Below are positions 42,501-51,700 of a stretch of 53,662 nucleotides of DNA, one piece after another. The notes below the pieces were generated by a model that worked only from the letters and a program-made list of their open reading frames with translations, ran no database searches and was not told the origin of the DNA. The translations under genes were made by a program, and so were the position numbers. The DNA lies in NCBI GenBank assembly GCA_046594445.1, contig JBKJSM010000071.1, positions 1 to 53,662 on the forward strand, written 5' to 3'. Within the stretch, counting starts at the first letter, position 1; each line of letters opens with the position of its first letter. This DNA is from Gaiellasilicea sp046594445 (GTDB lineage Bacteria; Actinomycetota; Thermoleophilia; Gaiellales; Gaiellaceae).

Positions 42501-45500
42501 TCACTGACTCGGGCTCGGGCCCGAAGTCCGCGACCTACGGTGCCTACGGCGGGACAAGCACCGGCTGGAGCGGACACGGTTCGAGCGAGGAGATCACCAC
42601 CCCGTCGGGAGCCTACGACTCGACCGCCTACATCTTCGCCGAGGGGACGACGAGCGCGCCGACGACGGCCGTCTTCTCGACCGACAACGCAAATAACAAC
42701 TCGACGCCGACCACGACGTTCACGCTGACCAACGACGTCGCGCCCCCGTCCGACGGCTCGGTCACCTTCACCGGCCTCGGCGGCACCGGAACTGTCTATC
42801 GCACGTCGCTCGACATCCCGATTGTGCTGAACAACGGCTCGGACGCCGGCTCGGGCATCAACGCCTCCACCGAGGTCCTCGACCGGCTAGAGGCGCCGCT
42901 CAGCTCCGGCGGCACGGTGAACGGCACCTGTGGCGGCTTCGTCGCGGACGGAAGCTTCACGCCGCTCACCAACCCGTCGCTCAGCTTCACCGACGCAGTC
43001 TCGATCGAGTCGGGCAAGTGCTACCGCTACACCTACACCGTCACCGACAACGTCGGCAACGCTGTCATCTACACGAGCGCAGACGTCAAGATCGACACCA
43101 GCGCGCCCGTGACGCCGCTGACGGTCGCCGAGGTCGCGAGCGACGCCGACTCGCACGTCTCCGCCACCACGCTCTTCTACCGACCCGGCGGCGGCCGCTC
43201 CGGCAGCTTCACCGTCGATGCGGCCGCGACCGACAGCGACTCCGGGATCGAGAAGGTCAACTTCCCCGCCGTCGGCACCGGCGTCTCGCGCACCGCCCCC
43301 GGTGGCGCCGGAGACGACACCGCGCCGACGCCCTACCAGGGAAGCTACGACTGGGCCGACACCGCAAGCGCAGCAGGCGCACAGACCGTCACCGCCACCA
43401 ACAACGCCAGCGGCACCGGCACCGCGACCTTCACCCTCACCGCCGACTCGGCCCCGCCGTCAGGCGGATCGGCCACGTTCACCGGCCTCGTCGGCACCGG
43501 CTCCGCGTATCGGAACGTCGCCTCGATCCCGGTTGTGCTCGCGAACGGCAGCGACTCGGGCTCTGGGATCAACGGGACGACCGAGTCGCTGCAGCGGCAG
43601 GTCGCCGATCTCACCTCGGCCGGGATCGCCGACGGTGGCTGCGGTACCTTCGCGAACGACGGCGCCGCGACCGTCGACCCCGCGCTCAGCTTCACCGACG
43701 CCACCGGAATCGTCACCGGCAAGTGCTACCGCTATCTCTACACCGTCACCGACAACGTCGGCAACGCTGCCGTCTACACGAGCGCAGACGTCAAGGTCGA
43801 CACGAGCGCGCCCGCCGCGCCCGCCCAGCTGCTCACCGAGAATCCGGCCGATCCCGACCAGCACGCGACCGGCTCGACCGTCTTCTTCCGCCCAGGCACC
43901 GACGGCGGCAGCTTCCGGGTCACCTCGACCGCGACCGACGCTCAGAGCGGGATCAAGCAGGTGAGCTCCCCGTCGATCACGAACGTCTCCGGCGGCGGCG
44001 CGAACGATCCGACCAGCCCCTACGAGGCCGACTACACCTGGAGCGTCTCGACGCTCGCGGGCGACGGCGGCGACAAGAACGTCACCGCGACGAACAACGC
44101 CGACGGCACGAGCGTCGCGGGCACCTTCGCCTTCACGCCCGACTCCGCCGCGTCGAGCGGCGGCTCGGTCACATTCACCGGTCTCGTCGGCACCGGCACC
44201 ACCTACAGGACGACCGCGGAGATCCCGGTCGTGCTCGCGAACGGTACCGACGGCGCCGGCTCCGGGATCAACGAGAGCACCGAGTCGCTGCAGCGACTCG
44301 AGGCGCCTTTGACGTCGGCCGGCAGCACCGCCAACGGCGTCTGCGGCACGTTCGTCGCCGACACGAGCTTCACCGCGCTCACCAACCCGTCGCTCAGCTT
44401 CACCGACACCGTCTCGATCGAGTCGGGCAAGTGCTACCGCTACACCTACACCGTCGCCGACAACGTCGGCATCACCACGACGTACACGAGCGCCGACGTC
44501 AAGGTCGACACGAGCGTTCCGGCGACGCCCGTGCTGACCGCGAGCGACGGTGGCGACGCCGACTCGCACGTCGCCGGCTCGATCTTCCTCCGCACCGACG
44601 CGACCCCGAGCGCCTCCAACGGCGGCACGTTCACGGTCGAGGCGGCGACGACCGACGCCGAGTCGGGCCTCGAGAAGGTCGGCTTCCCGTCCCTCTCGGG
44701 CAGCTCGATCTCTGGCGGCGGCGACGACGCGCTTCCAGCCCCGTACAGCGGCACGTACACCTGGACGACGAGCTCGACCGCCGTCGCGAGCGCAACCGTC
44801 ACGGCGACGAACAACGCCAGCGGCGCGGCGTCGAGCCTGTTCGCCGTCGCGATCGACAACACCGACCCGACCGGCTCGGTGAGCTACTACGACGGGCTGA
44901 GCTCGATCGGGACTGCGACTGTCTCCTTCACCAACGCCGACGGCGGCTCCGGGCTCGCGTCCGTGACGATCAAGCGCGACTCAGCTTCGATCACCGGCGC
45001 GACCTGCGGCACGTTCCCCGGCACGTACGCAACCCTGGTCGCGACGAACCCGGGCGCCTCGCCCCTGAGCGACACGCTGCCCGGCTTCGGCTGCTACCGC
45101 TATCGGATCGAGCTGACGGACAACGTCGGCAACACGGCGACCTCTGCACCGACGTTCGTCTACCGCTACGGCGCGGCCGGACCGCTCGAGGTCGTCGAGG
45201 ACTCCAACCCCGGCAAGCAGCACCTCGCGGGCCAGACGCTCTTCGTCGGCGACGGCGGCACCTTCCGGATCTCAGTCCCGACCGGCGCGCTGCCGCCCGG
45301 CAGCACGATCGACTTCCCCGGCGCGTCCGCGACCGGCCTGACCGGCACGGCCAAGCCTGACGACACCGCGCCGTTCGAGTCGAACACGTACACCTTCACC
45401 GGCTCCTTCGCCGGCTCCACCCCGCTCGCCGTCGTGCTCAAGGCCGCCGGCGACGGCTCCAGCACGGAGACGTTGACGGTCACGCGCGACAGCACGGCGC

Positions 45501-48500
45501 CGACGACGACCGACAACACGGGCTCGCTCCCGGCACCCGAGCCGAGCGGCTGGTACCTGACGAGCCAGACGGTGACGTTGTCCCCGAGCGACGGCGGCTC
45601 CGGCGTCTCGGCGACGCACTACACGACGAACGGGACAACGCCGACGACCGGCTCGACGAGCGGCACGAGCATCGTGCTCGGCGACGGACAGCACACGATC
45701 AAGTACTTCTCGGTGGACAACGTCGGCAACGAGGCGGGAGTCTCCACCGCCGGGGCGACGGTCAAGATCGACTCGACCCAGCCGGCGAACTCGATCTCGC
45801 GCGTGGCGGTCTCCGGCAACTCGTTCCTCAGCGGCACAAACGTCTACTACCGCGGCATCGCGGCCGGCAGCTTCCAACTCTCGAACGCAGTTTCCGATGC
45901 GACCTCGGGCCCCGCGGAGAGCGCCTACCCGGTGCTCGGCGGGACGACGACCGGCTGGACGCACTCGGGCGAGACGATCACCACGCCCGCTGGTGGGCCG
46001 TACGCCTCGACCTCGCCGTTCGCCTGGACGGCCGGGACGTCAAGCTCGCCGACGCTCACGGTCACCTCCAAGGACGTGGCCGGCCAGTCGAAGGCCACGA
46101 CGCTCACGTTCGTGAACGACTCGACCGCGCCGGCAGGTGGCGCGATCGTCGCCAACGGCAGCAGCTCGGACTCCTACAACAACACCGGCACGGCGGCGAT
46201 CTCGCTGACCGCGTTCACCGATGCGGGCTCCGGCGTCGCCTCGACGACGATCACGCGGGCCTCGGCGACGCTCACGGGCACGACGTGCGGCAGCTTCTCA
46301 GGCGCCGACCCGGTCACGCTCTCCGGCGGCAACGACGCCGCCACGCTCGCCGGCGGCGCCTGCTACCGCTACTCGTACACCGCGACCGATAACCTCGGAC
46401 AGTCCTCGTCGACCGTGACGAGCGCGGCCGTCAAGGTCGACACCACCGCTCCGACGGCGACGATCGACTCCGGTCCCGCGGGCACGGTCAGCTCTTCGAG
46501 CGCGACATTCACGTTCAGCTCGACCGACACCACCGCGAGCTTCCAGTGCCGCCGCGACGGCGGCACCTACGAGGCCTGCTTGAGCCCGGCGACGTTCACC
46601 GGGTTCTCGGCTGGCGCTCACACCGTCGACGTCCGCGCGATCGATCCGGCCGGGAACATCGGACCCACGAGCTCCCACTCCTGGACGGTCGCCAGCTCTG
46701 GCCCGAACACCGCGCCGGCGCTCTCGAGCTCGACGCCCGACGACGGCGCGACCGTCTCGTCGGTCAACTCGATCTCGCTCACCGCGACGGAGTCGGTCAC
46801 GTGGAGCTCGATCACGGTCAAGCTCGACGCGAACGCTGCCACGTCGCACACGTGCTCCGGCAGCCAGACGGCGACCACGTGCACCTTCAATTACGTGTCG
46901 AGCACGGCCGGGCCGTACACCGTTCAGGCCACGATCAACGACGGCACCACGTCGGTGGTCATCGAGACGCACTTCACGATCTGGAGCGGCACCGCCGGCT
47001 CGGACGCGCCCGCCGTCGAGTTCAACGCCGGCGGCTCGAGCGACGCAGAAGCGACCGCGTCGAACGGGACCGCGACGGTCACGGTGCCGGGCGGAGCGAC
47101 CTCCGACTCGATCGTCGTCCGCATCGACCCGAAGCCCTCGACGGCGACCGGTGGCTTCTCGGTCGGCACCGACACCGTCGAGGTGACGGCAACGCGCACC
47201 AGCAACGGCACCTCCGTCTCCGACTTCGCGAAGCCGCTCGACGTCCACTTCGCGAACGCCGCGACGGACCTGGTGCCGCTGTACTCGCAGGACGGCTCGA
47301 ACTGGGTGGCGCTCTCCCCCACCTCCGGACACGCGCTGCCCGCGGGCCGCGCCGACGCGTACTTCCGCGATTCGTCCAACAAGGTGCACATCCTCACGAC
47401 CCACCTGACCTTCTTCACGCTCGCTCGCGACGTCGCAGCGCCGGCCGCCTCGCGCAGCCTCGTCGGCGTCGTCGCCGGCGACGGGCTCACCCTCAGGTGG
47501 GAGCCGGCCGCGGACAACGTCGGCGTGACGAACTACGTCCTCCTCATCGACGGCGTGTTCGCCCAGCTCTTCGGCGGCCAGACCTACGAGGCGAAGCTCG
47601 GCGCTTTCACCGCCGGAGATACGCGCACCTTCTCGATCCAGGGACGCGACGCTGCAGGCCTCTACGGCCCGGCGACGGCCACCTACCGTGGCGTCCCGAG
47701 CCTGACCGGCCTGACACTCGAGCAGGCGACTGCCGCACTGGCCGCACGCGGCTTCAGGCTCGGATCCGTCTCCGGGAGCGGCGGCACGATTCTCGCCCAA
47801 GCGCCCACTGCGCCGGGTCTCGCCGCGATCGGCTCCGCGGTCAACGTCACCGCCGGCGCCGCCGAAGGCGGCCAGGCCAAGCTCGTCCTCCGCGTTGCGA
47901 GCGCGAAGCGGATCTCGCTGGCGACCCGCGGCTGGATGGCTGTACGGGTGACCGTGTCGGCGCCCTCGCAGGTGACCGGCGAGCTCGTGGACTCACGCAA
48001 CCGCACCGTCAAGCGCTATGCCGCCAAGAACGTCCCGAGCGGCTCCTCCACCGTACGGTTCGCTCTGCCGACGGTGCGCCAGGCAGGCACGTACAAGCTG
48101 CACGTCCGCGCGACGGCGAGCGGCCAGCGTGTCGCTCGTACAGCCCGCGTCCAGCTCGTCCCGGGCGTCCCGAAGGCGCGCTTCACGCCCGTCCGCCGGC
48201 CGATCGGAGTCGTCGTCATCGATGGCTCGATCAAGGGACTCAACCTCGGGTCGAGCTTTAGAGTTAACTACGTCGTGCCGAGCCTGGCGTTCGACGTGGT
48301 CGGGCTCCAGCCGGCCTTCATCGAAGCGGCTGTGATCGACCTCGCCGCGGTGGACAAGAGCTTCGTCCGCAACCTGCGGCAGGTCTTCCCGGAGCTGAAG
48401 ATCCTGGTGCTCGCGCCCACCTCCGCTGCGGCCGCACAGGCCCGTGCCGGGGGTGCCTCGATCGCACTGGTCAAGCCGGTTCCAGCCTCCCGCGTGGCCG

Positions 48501-48529
48501 CCCTGCTCCGCCGCACGCTCGGCCGCTAA
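39587..48529 (+). CDS. Giant exported multi-Ig-repeat surface protein ending in a receiver-like domain
   Basis: A 2980-residue protein (GTG at 39587; GTG at 39596 fits the ribosome site equally well). Layout by residue: signal/membrane segment ~27-47; head module ~85-230 ending LPLPYYIDPANQY; Ig-like array with six CYRY...DNVGN domains; an SwmB-like domain near 690-800 (FSEPVNVTGTPQLTLE); three ~235-residue tandem units 1057-1760; a chitobiase-C-like domain ~1981-2061 (YTTNGTTPTTGST); an Ig domain with FQCRRDGGTYEACLSP; an FN3-like domain ~2618-2700; a PASTA-like domain ~2703-2757 (VPSLTGLTLEQATAALAARG); a beta-rich linker; and a C-terminal receiver-like domain 2873-2980. Likely cell-surface adhesin or stalk. 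No sortase motif. A paralogue follows. Confidence 0.9.
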   Translation: MGQVDCGYERHRNGRLIRAATAVASRFAPSLAVAVAATAGVLALTQTSGSTHEAQSAPGWLAGELGPSVPAEAGAFRRTPSKGVKVSVDQSGYTVVRERTSVAISSIGIAGGAWRDHANGRSRPTPFGRETITVHPTKTEQWLTVAERQGQKTWQWRLETNRKPTLTGSGSIIFGRGDQEILPVKILNARGGDVTPSGARWKLDRDGNAWTLALDLDDSELPLPYYIDPANQYITPMHLRSTQFGSFTGSGSLLTGNGAATTTTTVVTPSTAAAGTYQFNPRATNTTSATPSAAATDQLGFWSTANATSNTVIPAGDWTFTFTTKYTGADADGCGRLIVGMWTGNNGTGTFVPGTTVMNPTDSANRVGGGGCTNNDANDVLSSPGAFKTYTFTKTLPAVTLTNAVANRYLLVRLYVDVPTAPDATGNGSVQLNLDSPLPPCAGLDCASNQRIVHPGGPAVFSVAPNETTGGVSLDTSTEPDTLWYKSDAVGSFKLRVDAQDPTGITNVIFPTGFPANWTAAGSTVTSPEGGAGTVYESTNIYSWTAGAAGPGTKIISVRDNTDGGAGTEDFTTNHYLTIDADTTVPNGSASITANGSATASYNTSGTVALTKVDFTDAQSGMLSNNITRAFSTLSGGSCPAPSGSTAVTIVGGNDAAALAEGCYRYTLTGTDNVGNVATRQSAIVTVDTTVPTVSSVSSTTANGAYNAGVVIPVTVQFSEPVNVTGTPQLTLETGATDRTVNYTSGTGTDTLTFNYTVQAGDTSADLDYVATTPLTLNSGTIRDPATNNATLTLPSPSTAGSLGANKALVIDTTAPTGSITFPVNSTSYNPGTWTDAVTGTAGDAGSGVAAAQVSIQKDGGASACWNGTAAFDQVCPNWVTAPGATSWSRSLADSALPSGSYVVTLRATDNVGNVSGTLATSTFTFVSDVDPPTNAFSLDSATGASYPGTGTLIFYKGNRIGGGSFEIRTTVTDSGSGPKSATYGAYGGTSTGWSGHGSSEEITTPSGAYDSTAYIFAEGTTSAPTTAVFSTDNANNNSTPTTTFTLTNDVAPPSDGSVTFTGLGGTGTVYRTSLDIPIVLNNGSDAGSGINASTEVLDRLEAPLSSGGTVNGTCGGFVADGSFTPLTNPSLSFTDAVSIESGKCYRYTYTVTDNVGNAVIYTSADVKIDTSAPVTPLTVAEVASDADSHVSATTLFYRPGGGRSGSFTVDAAATDSDSGIEKVNFPAVGTGVSRTAPGGAGDDTAPTPYQGSYDWADTASAAGAQTVTATNNASGTGTATFTLTADSAPPSGGSATFTGLVGTGSAYRNVASIPVVLANGSDSGSGINGTTESLQRQVADLTSAGIADGGCGTFANDGAATVDPALSFTDATGIVTGKCYRYLYTVTDNVGNAAVYTSADVKVDTSAPAAPAQLLTENPADPDQHATGSTVFFRPGTDGGSFRVTSTATDAQSGIKQVSSPSITNVSGGGANDPTSPYEADYTWSVSTLAGDGGDKNVTATNNADGTSVAGTFAFTPDSAASSGGSVTFTGLVGTGTTYRTTAEIPVVLANGTDGAGSGINESTESLQRLEAPLTSAGSTANGVCGTFVADTSFTALTNPSLSFTDTVSIESGKCYRYTYTVADNVGITTTYTSADVKVDTSVPATPVLTASDGGDADSHVAGSIFLRTDATPSASNGGTFTVEAATTDAESGLEKVGFPSLSGSSISGGGDDALPAPYSGTYTWTTSSTAVASATVTATNNASGAASSLFAVAIDNTDPTGSVSYYDGLSSIGTATVSFTNADGGSGLASVTIKRDSASITGATCGTFPGTYATLVATNPGASPLSDTLPGFGCYRYRIELTDNVGNTATSAPTFVYRYGAAGPLEVVEDSNPGKQHLAGQTLFVGDGGTFRISVPTGALPPGSTIDFPGASATGLTGTAKPDDTAPFESNTYTFTGSFAGSTPLAVVLKAAGDGSSTETLTVTRDSTAPTTTDNTGSLPAPEPSGWYLTSQTVTLSPSDGGSGVSATHYTTNGTTPTTGSTSGTSIVLGDGQHTIKYFSVDNVGNEAGVSTAGATVKIDSTQPANSISRVAVSGNSFLSGTNVYYRGIAAGSFQLSNAVSDATSGPAESAYPVLGGTTTGWTHSGETITTPAGGPYASTSPFAWTAGTSSSPTLTVTSKDVAGQSKATTLTFVNDSTAPAGGAIVANGSSSDSYNNTGTAAISLTAFTDAGSGVASTTITRASATLTGTTCGSFSGADPVTLSGGNDAATLAGGACYRYSYTATDNLGQSSSTVTSAAVKVDTTAPTATIDSGPAGTVSSSSATFTFSSTDTTASFQCRRDGGTYEACLSPATFTGFSAGAHTVDVRAIDPAGNIGPTSSHSWTVASSGPNTAPALSSSTPDDGATVSSVNSISLTATESVTWSSITVKLDANAATSHTCSGSQTATTCTFNYVSSTAGPYTVQATINDGTTSVVIETHFTIWSGTAGSDAPAVEFNAGGSSDAEATASNGTATVTVPGGATSDSIVVRIDPKPSTATGGFSVGTDTVEVTATRTSNGTSVSDFAKPLDVHFANAATDLVPLYSQDGSNWVALSPTSGHALPAGRADAYFRDSSNKVHILTTHLTFFTLARDVAAPAASRSLVGVVAGDGLTLRWEPAADNVGVTNYVLLIDGVFAQLFGGQTYEAKLGAFTAGDTRTFSIQGRDAAGLYGPATATYRGVPSLTGLTLEQATAALAARGFRLGSVSGSGGTILAQAPTAPGLAAIGSAVNVTAGAAEGGQAKLVLRVASAKRISLATRGWMAVRVTVSAPSQVTGELVDSRNRTVKRYAAKNVPSGSSTVRFALPTVRQAGTYKLHVRATASGQRVARTARVQLVPGVPKARFTPVRRPIGVVVIDGSIKGLNLGSSFRVNYVVPSLAFDVVGLQPAFIEAAVIDLAAVDKSFVRNLRQVFPELKILVLAPTSAAAAQARAGGASIALVKPVPASRVAALLRRTLGR
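42755..44866 (+). repeat. Three tandem ~700-bp repeat units within the first giant gene
   Basis: Units begin at 42755, 43466 and 44162 (711, 696 and about 705 bases). Each encodes GSVTFTGLxGTGxxYR...SGKCYRYxYTVxDNVG...YTSADVKxDTS and then a second domain ending TVTATNNASG...FxxxxDS. The repeats are in frame and diverged, consistent with older tandem duplication. Confidence 0.85.
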
Positions 48530-48534
48530 CCGCC

Positions 48535-48557
48535 CGCGCCGACCGCGACTCGGCGCG
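48535..48557 (+). terminator. GC-rich hairpin after the first giant gene
   Basis: CGCGCCGA (48535-48542) and TCGGCGCG (48550-48557) form a perfect 8-bp stem with a 7-base loop, starting 6 bases after the stop codon. No U-tract, as is common for actinobacterial terminators. Confidence 0.55.
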
Positions 48558-48568
48558 CCCTGGCCCGC

Positions 48569-48600
48569 ATCGGGTGACGGTCCCTCCCCCGATCGGGTGA
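48569..48600. promoter_or_regulatory. Two direct repeats in the gap before the second giant gene
   Basis: ATCGGGTGA occurs at 48569-48577 and 48592-48600, 23 bases apart, about two helical turns. Downstream, GCTTGA and TCAAGC (about 48618-48645) form a small inverted repeat. The 180-base gap (48530-48709) otherwise holds nothing recognisable; a promoter is not obvious. Confidence 0.35.
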
Positions 48601-48709
48601 TATTCGCCACCGTTTCGCGCTTGAACGCCCCATTTTGGCTCAAGCACCGCTCTAGCGCCGTCGATGCATCCCCTGCGCGCACGCACCCCCCTCTGACGCG
48701 CGCGAAGGG

Positions 48710-51700
48710 ATGCGGATTCAGGACGTGGCGAAGAACGAAGCACTGCGGCACTCGGATCGCCCGGCACACGCCGGGCGCTTCTCCGTTCGCGCGCGGATCG
48801 GCTTCGCCCTCTCCTTGGCTGCAGCCGCCACGCTGCTGGCCGGGACGTTCCTCCGCAACGACGCGCCCGAGCCGCCCCGCTTCCTCGCTACGGAGCTGGG
48901 GCAGTCCGGCGTCGACATGAACCGGAAGCCCGCCGCCGGCGTCCGGGTCGAGCTCCGCAAGTCCGGCTACGAGCTCGACACCTCGGTCGGCACCGTCGCG
49001 ATCGCCAGCGAGGATGCTCGCGGCGGCGACTGGCGGCAGTTCGAGAGCGGCGCCGTCCGCACGACGCCGTTCGGGTCGGAGACTGTCGTCGTCGGCGCTA
49101 CGCGGACCGAGCAGTTCCTGACCGTCGACGAGCGCCAGGGGAACAAGCTCTGGCGCTGGCGACTCGGCACAGGAAAGCTCAAGCCCCGCTTGAGGGTTGA
49201 CGGAAGCGTGATGGTCTCGGCCGACGCGAAGAGCGCCGGCCTTCGCATTTTCCCGGCGGCGATTCTCGACACTGCCGGTCGCAAGATCACACCTCGCGGA
49301 ACCCGCTGGGGGCTCGCCCGCTCGAAGGGCGGCTGGTTCCTCACGCTGCAGGTCGACGACGCCAAGCTCCCGCTCCCCTACACGATCGACCCGGCAGTCG
49401 ACTACCCCGCCACCCAGTATGTGCGCAACACTGCGTCGACCACGCAGACCGCCGTGGCCGACTACGCGATGGAGACGGCATCGGGGACGCTTGACACCGG
49501 CTCGGTGACGCTCGCTCCCACCATCGCGGCCTCGCCCCCGTACACGCAGTTCCGCCCCGCCACCACGGCCTTCGGCACGCGGGCGACCCCGAGCACGACG
49601 CCGGACGGTCGAGGCTGGATCGTCAACGCCGGCGGCGCCGCAACTCCGAACGACACAGCGATTCCCGCAGGCGACTGGACCGTCCAGGTTGGGACGGACG
49701 CGAGCCGCACCGCGACCGGGGGCCCGCTCGTGCTCGCCGTCGGCGTCTGGAAGGTCACCACCTCCGCTGGGGCGATCACCGCCTCGTCCGTCATCGTCGA
49801 TCCGAACGCGGCGTCGTCCCGCGACAACCTCGCCCTCACCGCGTCCGTCGCCACCCAGACGCCCTCGATCACGTTGAGCGGCCTGCCCGAGATCAGCCTG
49901 ACCGCAAACGAGCACATCCTGGTGCAGCTGTACACCTACAACGGCGCCGCGCTCAGCCGAACGCTGACCCTTTCGCTCTATTTCAACGACACGAGCGCGT
50001 TTGTCCAGCACCCCGCCGCGACGACGCGCGCGAGCGTGCCGGCGCTCGTGACGCCGAACGACGTCGCCTTCCCGAACACAACGACCCCCACCCTGACCGC
50101 GACGTTCGACGACCCTGACGCTTCCAACTCCGGCACGATCAACTTTCGCGTCTGCACGGACGCGCCGTGCAGCACGATCATCTCGACGTTCTCCTCCAGT
50201 AGCGGCATCGTCAACGGGCAGAACGGCGCCGCCGCCGTCCCCGGCGCCGCCGGGCTTACGAACGGCACGACGTACTACTGGCAGGCGCAGGCGCAGGACA
50301 ACTCGAACGTCGTTTCGGCGTTCTCTGCCTCGCGCTCGTTCAGGGTCGACACGGTCGCGCCTGATGTTCCCGCGCTGACGATCTCCGAGTCCAACGCGGC
50401 CAGCCACGCGAGCGGCTCGACGTTCTACTACCGCCCGGCCGGCGCCGGCGGCACGTTCACCGCGACCGCGGTCACGAGCGACGCGACCTCGCTCGTCAAG
50501 CACGTCACCTTCCCGGGGCTGGCGGGCAACTTCACGCCCGCGACCTCGCTGAACGACACGACAGCCGCCCCGTACTCGCAGACCTACACCTGGCCCGCGA
50601 CGACCGGGACCGAGTCCGGCGCGAAGAACGTCACCGCCGAGGACAACGCCACGAATGTCTCGACGGCCGGCACGTTCACCGTCACCCCCGACTCGGCGGT
50701 GCCGGTCACCGGCGCGCTGGCGGTCAACGGCGTCGCCGCGAGCGGCGCCGGGACCCAGAGCTACAACGACGGCTCCGGCACCTTCACGATCGGCACCCGC
50801 ACCGACTACACCGACGCCAACTCGGGGATCGCGACCTCGACGCTGACCCGCGAGAACGGCACCCTCTCCGGCGACCTCTGCTCTCTCTACGGGGCGCCGA
50901 CCACGCTCGTCGCCACGCCCGTCCAGGGCCCCTTCGCCACCGGGTGCTACCGCTACGTGCTCCGGGGCACTGACAACGTCGGCAACACCGTTGCGATCAC
51001 AACCGAGGTCAAGGTCGACACGACTGCCCCGGGCGCGCCCGGCCTGACGCTCGTCGACTCGAGCGCGGACGTGCACACCACCGGCACTACCGCCTTCTAC
51101 CGCCCCGCCGGTACCGGCGCCTTCGACGTCACCGCCTCCGCCACCGACGCGGACTCCGGCGTCCTCGACTACGCCTTCCCGGCGCTCGCGGGCTTCACGG
51201 GCTCCGGCGCCGCCGCGACACGCACCTACACCCTCGCCACCCCCACCGAGCCCGACGGGAGCAAGGCCGTCACGGCTCGCAACCAGGCTTTGCTCAACTC
51301 CGGGGCGACGAATTTCACGCTGACCGCCGACTCAGCCGGCCCCACCGGCGGCGCACTCACCGTCAACGGCACCGGCGCCAGCGGCGGCGGCTCGCAGAGC
51401 TATGACGGCGACGGCAGCTTCGCAATCGACTTGCGCACCGACTACAACGGCGACGGGAGCTCCGGCTTCGGGACCTCCGTGCTGACGCGCGCAGACGGCA
51501 CCCTCTCCGGCGACGGCTGCACGAGCTACGGCGCTCCCGCCACGGTCACGGGCAACCCCGCCCAGGCAGGGCTCGCAACCGGCTGCTACCGCTACGTCCT
51601 CACCGGCACCGACAACGTCGGCAACACCTCGACCCTGACGACGACCGTCAAGGTCGACACGAGCGCCCCTGCCGCGCCCGGGCTGGCGCTCGCCGACTCG

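Noticed and set aside
41165..42577. 470-codon antisense open frame in the first giant gene
   Set aside because: Arg/Asp/Val-rich with no start signal or motif; the plus-strand frame shows clear Ig-like domains.
47993..51076. Very long open frame (over 1000 codons) antisense to the two giant genes
   Set aside because: It spans the gap and both giant genes on the opposite strand and reads as Arg/Gly/Val/Asp-rich sequence with no domain. It results from the biased codon use and repeats of the plus-strand genes.
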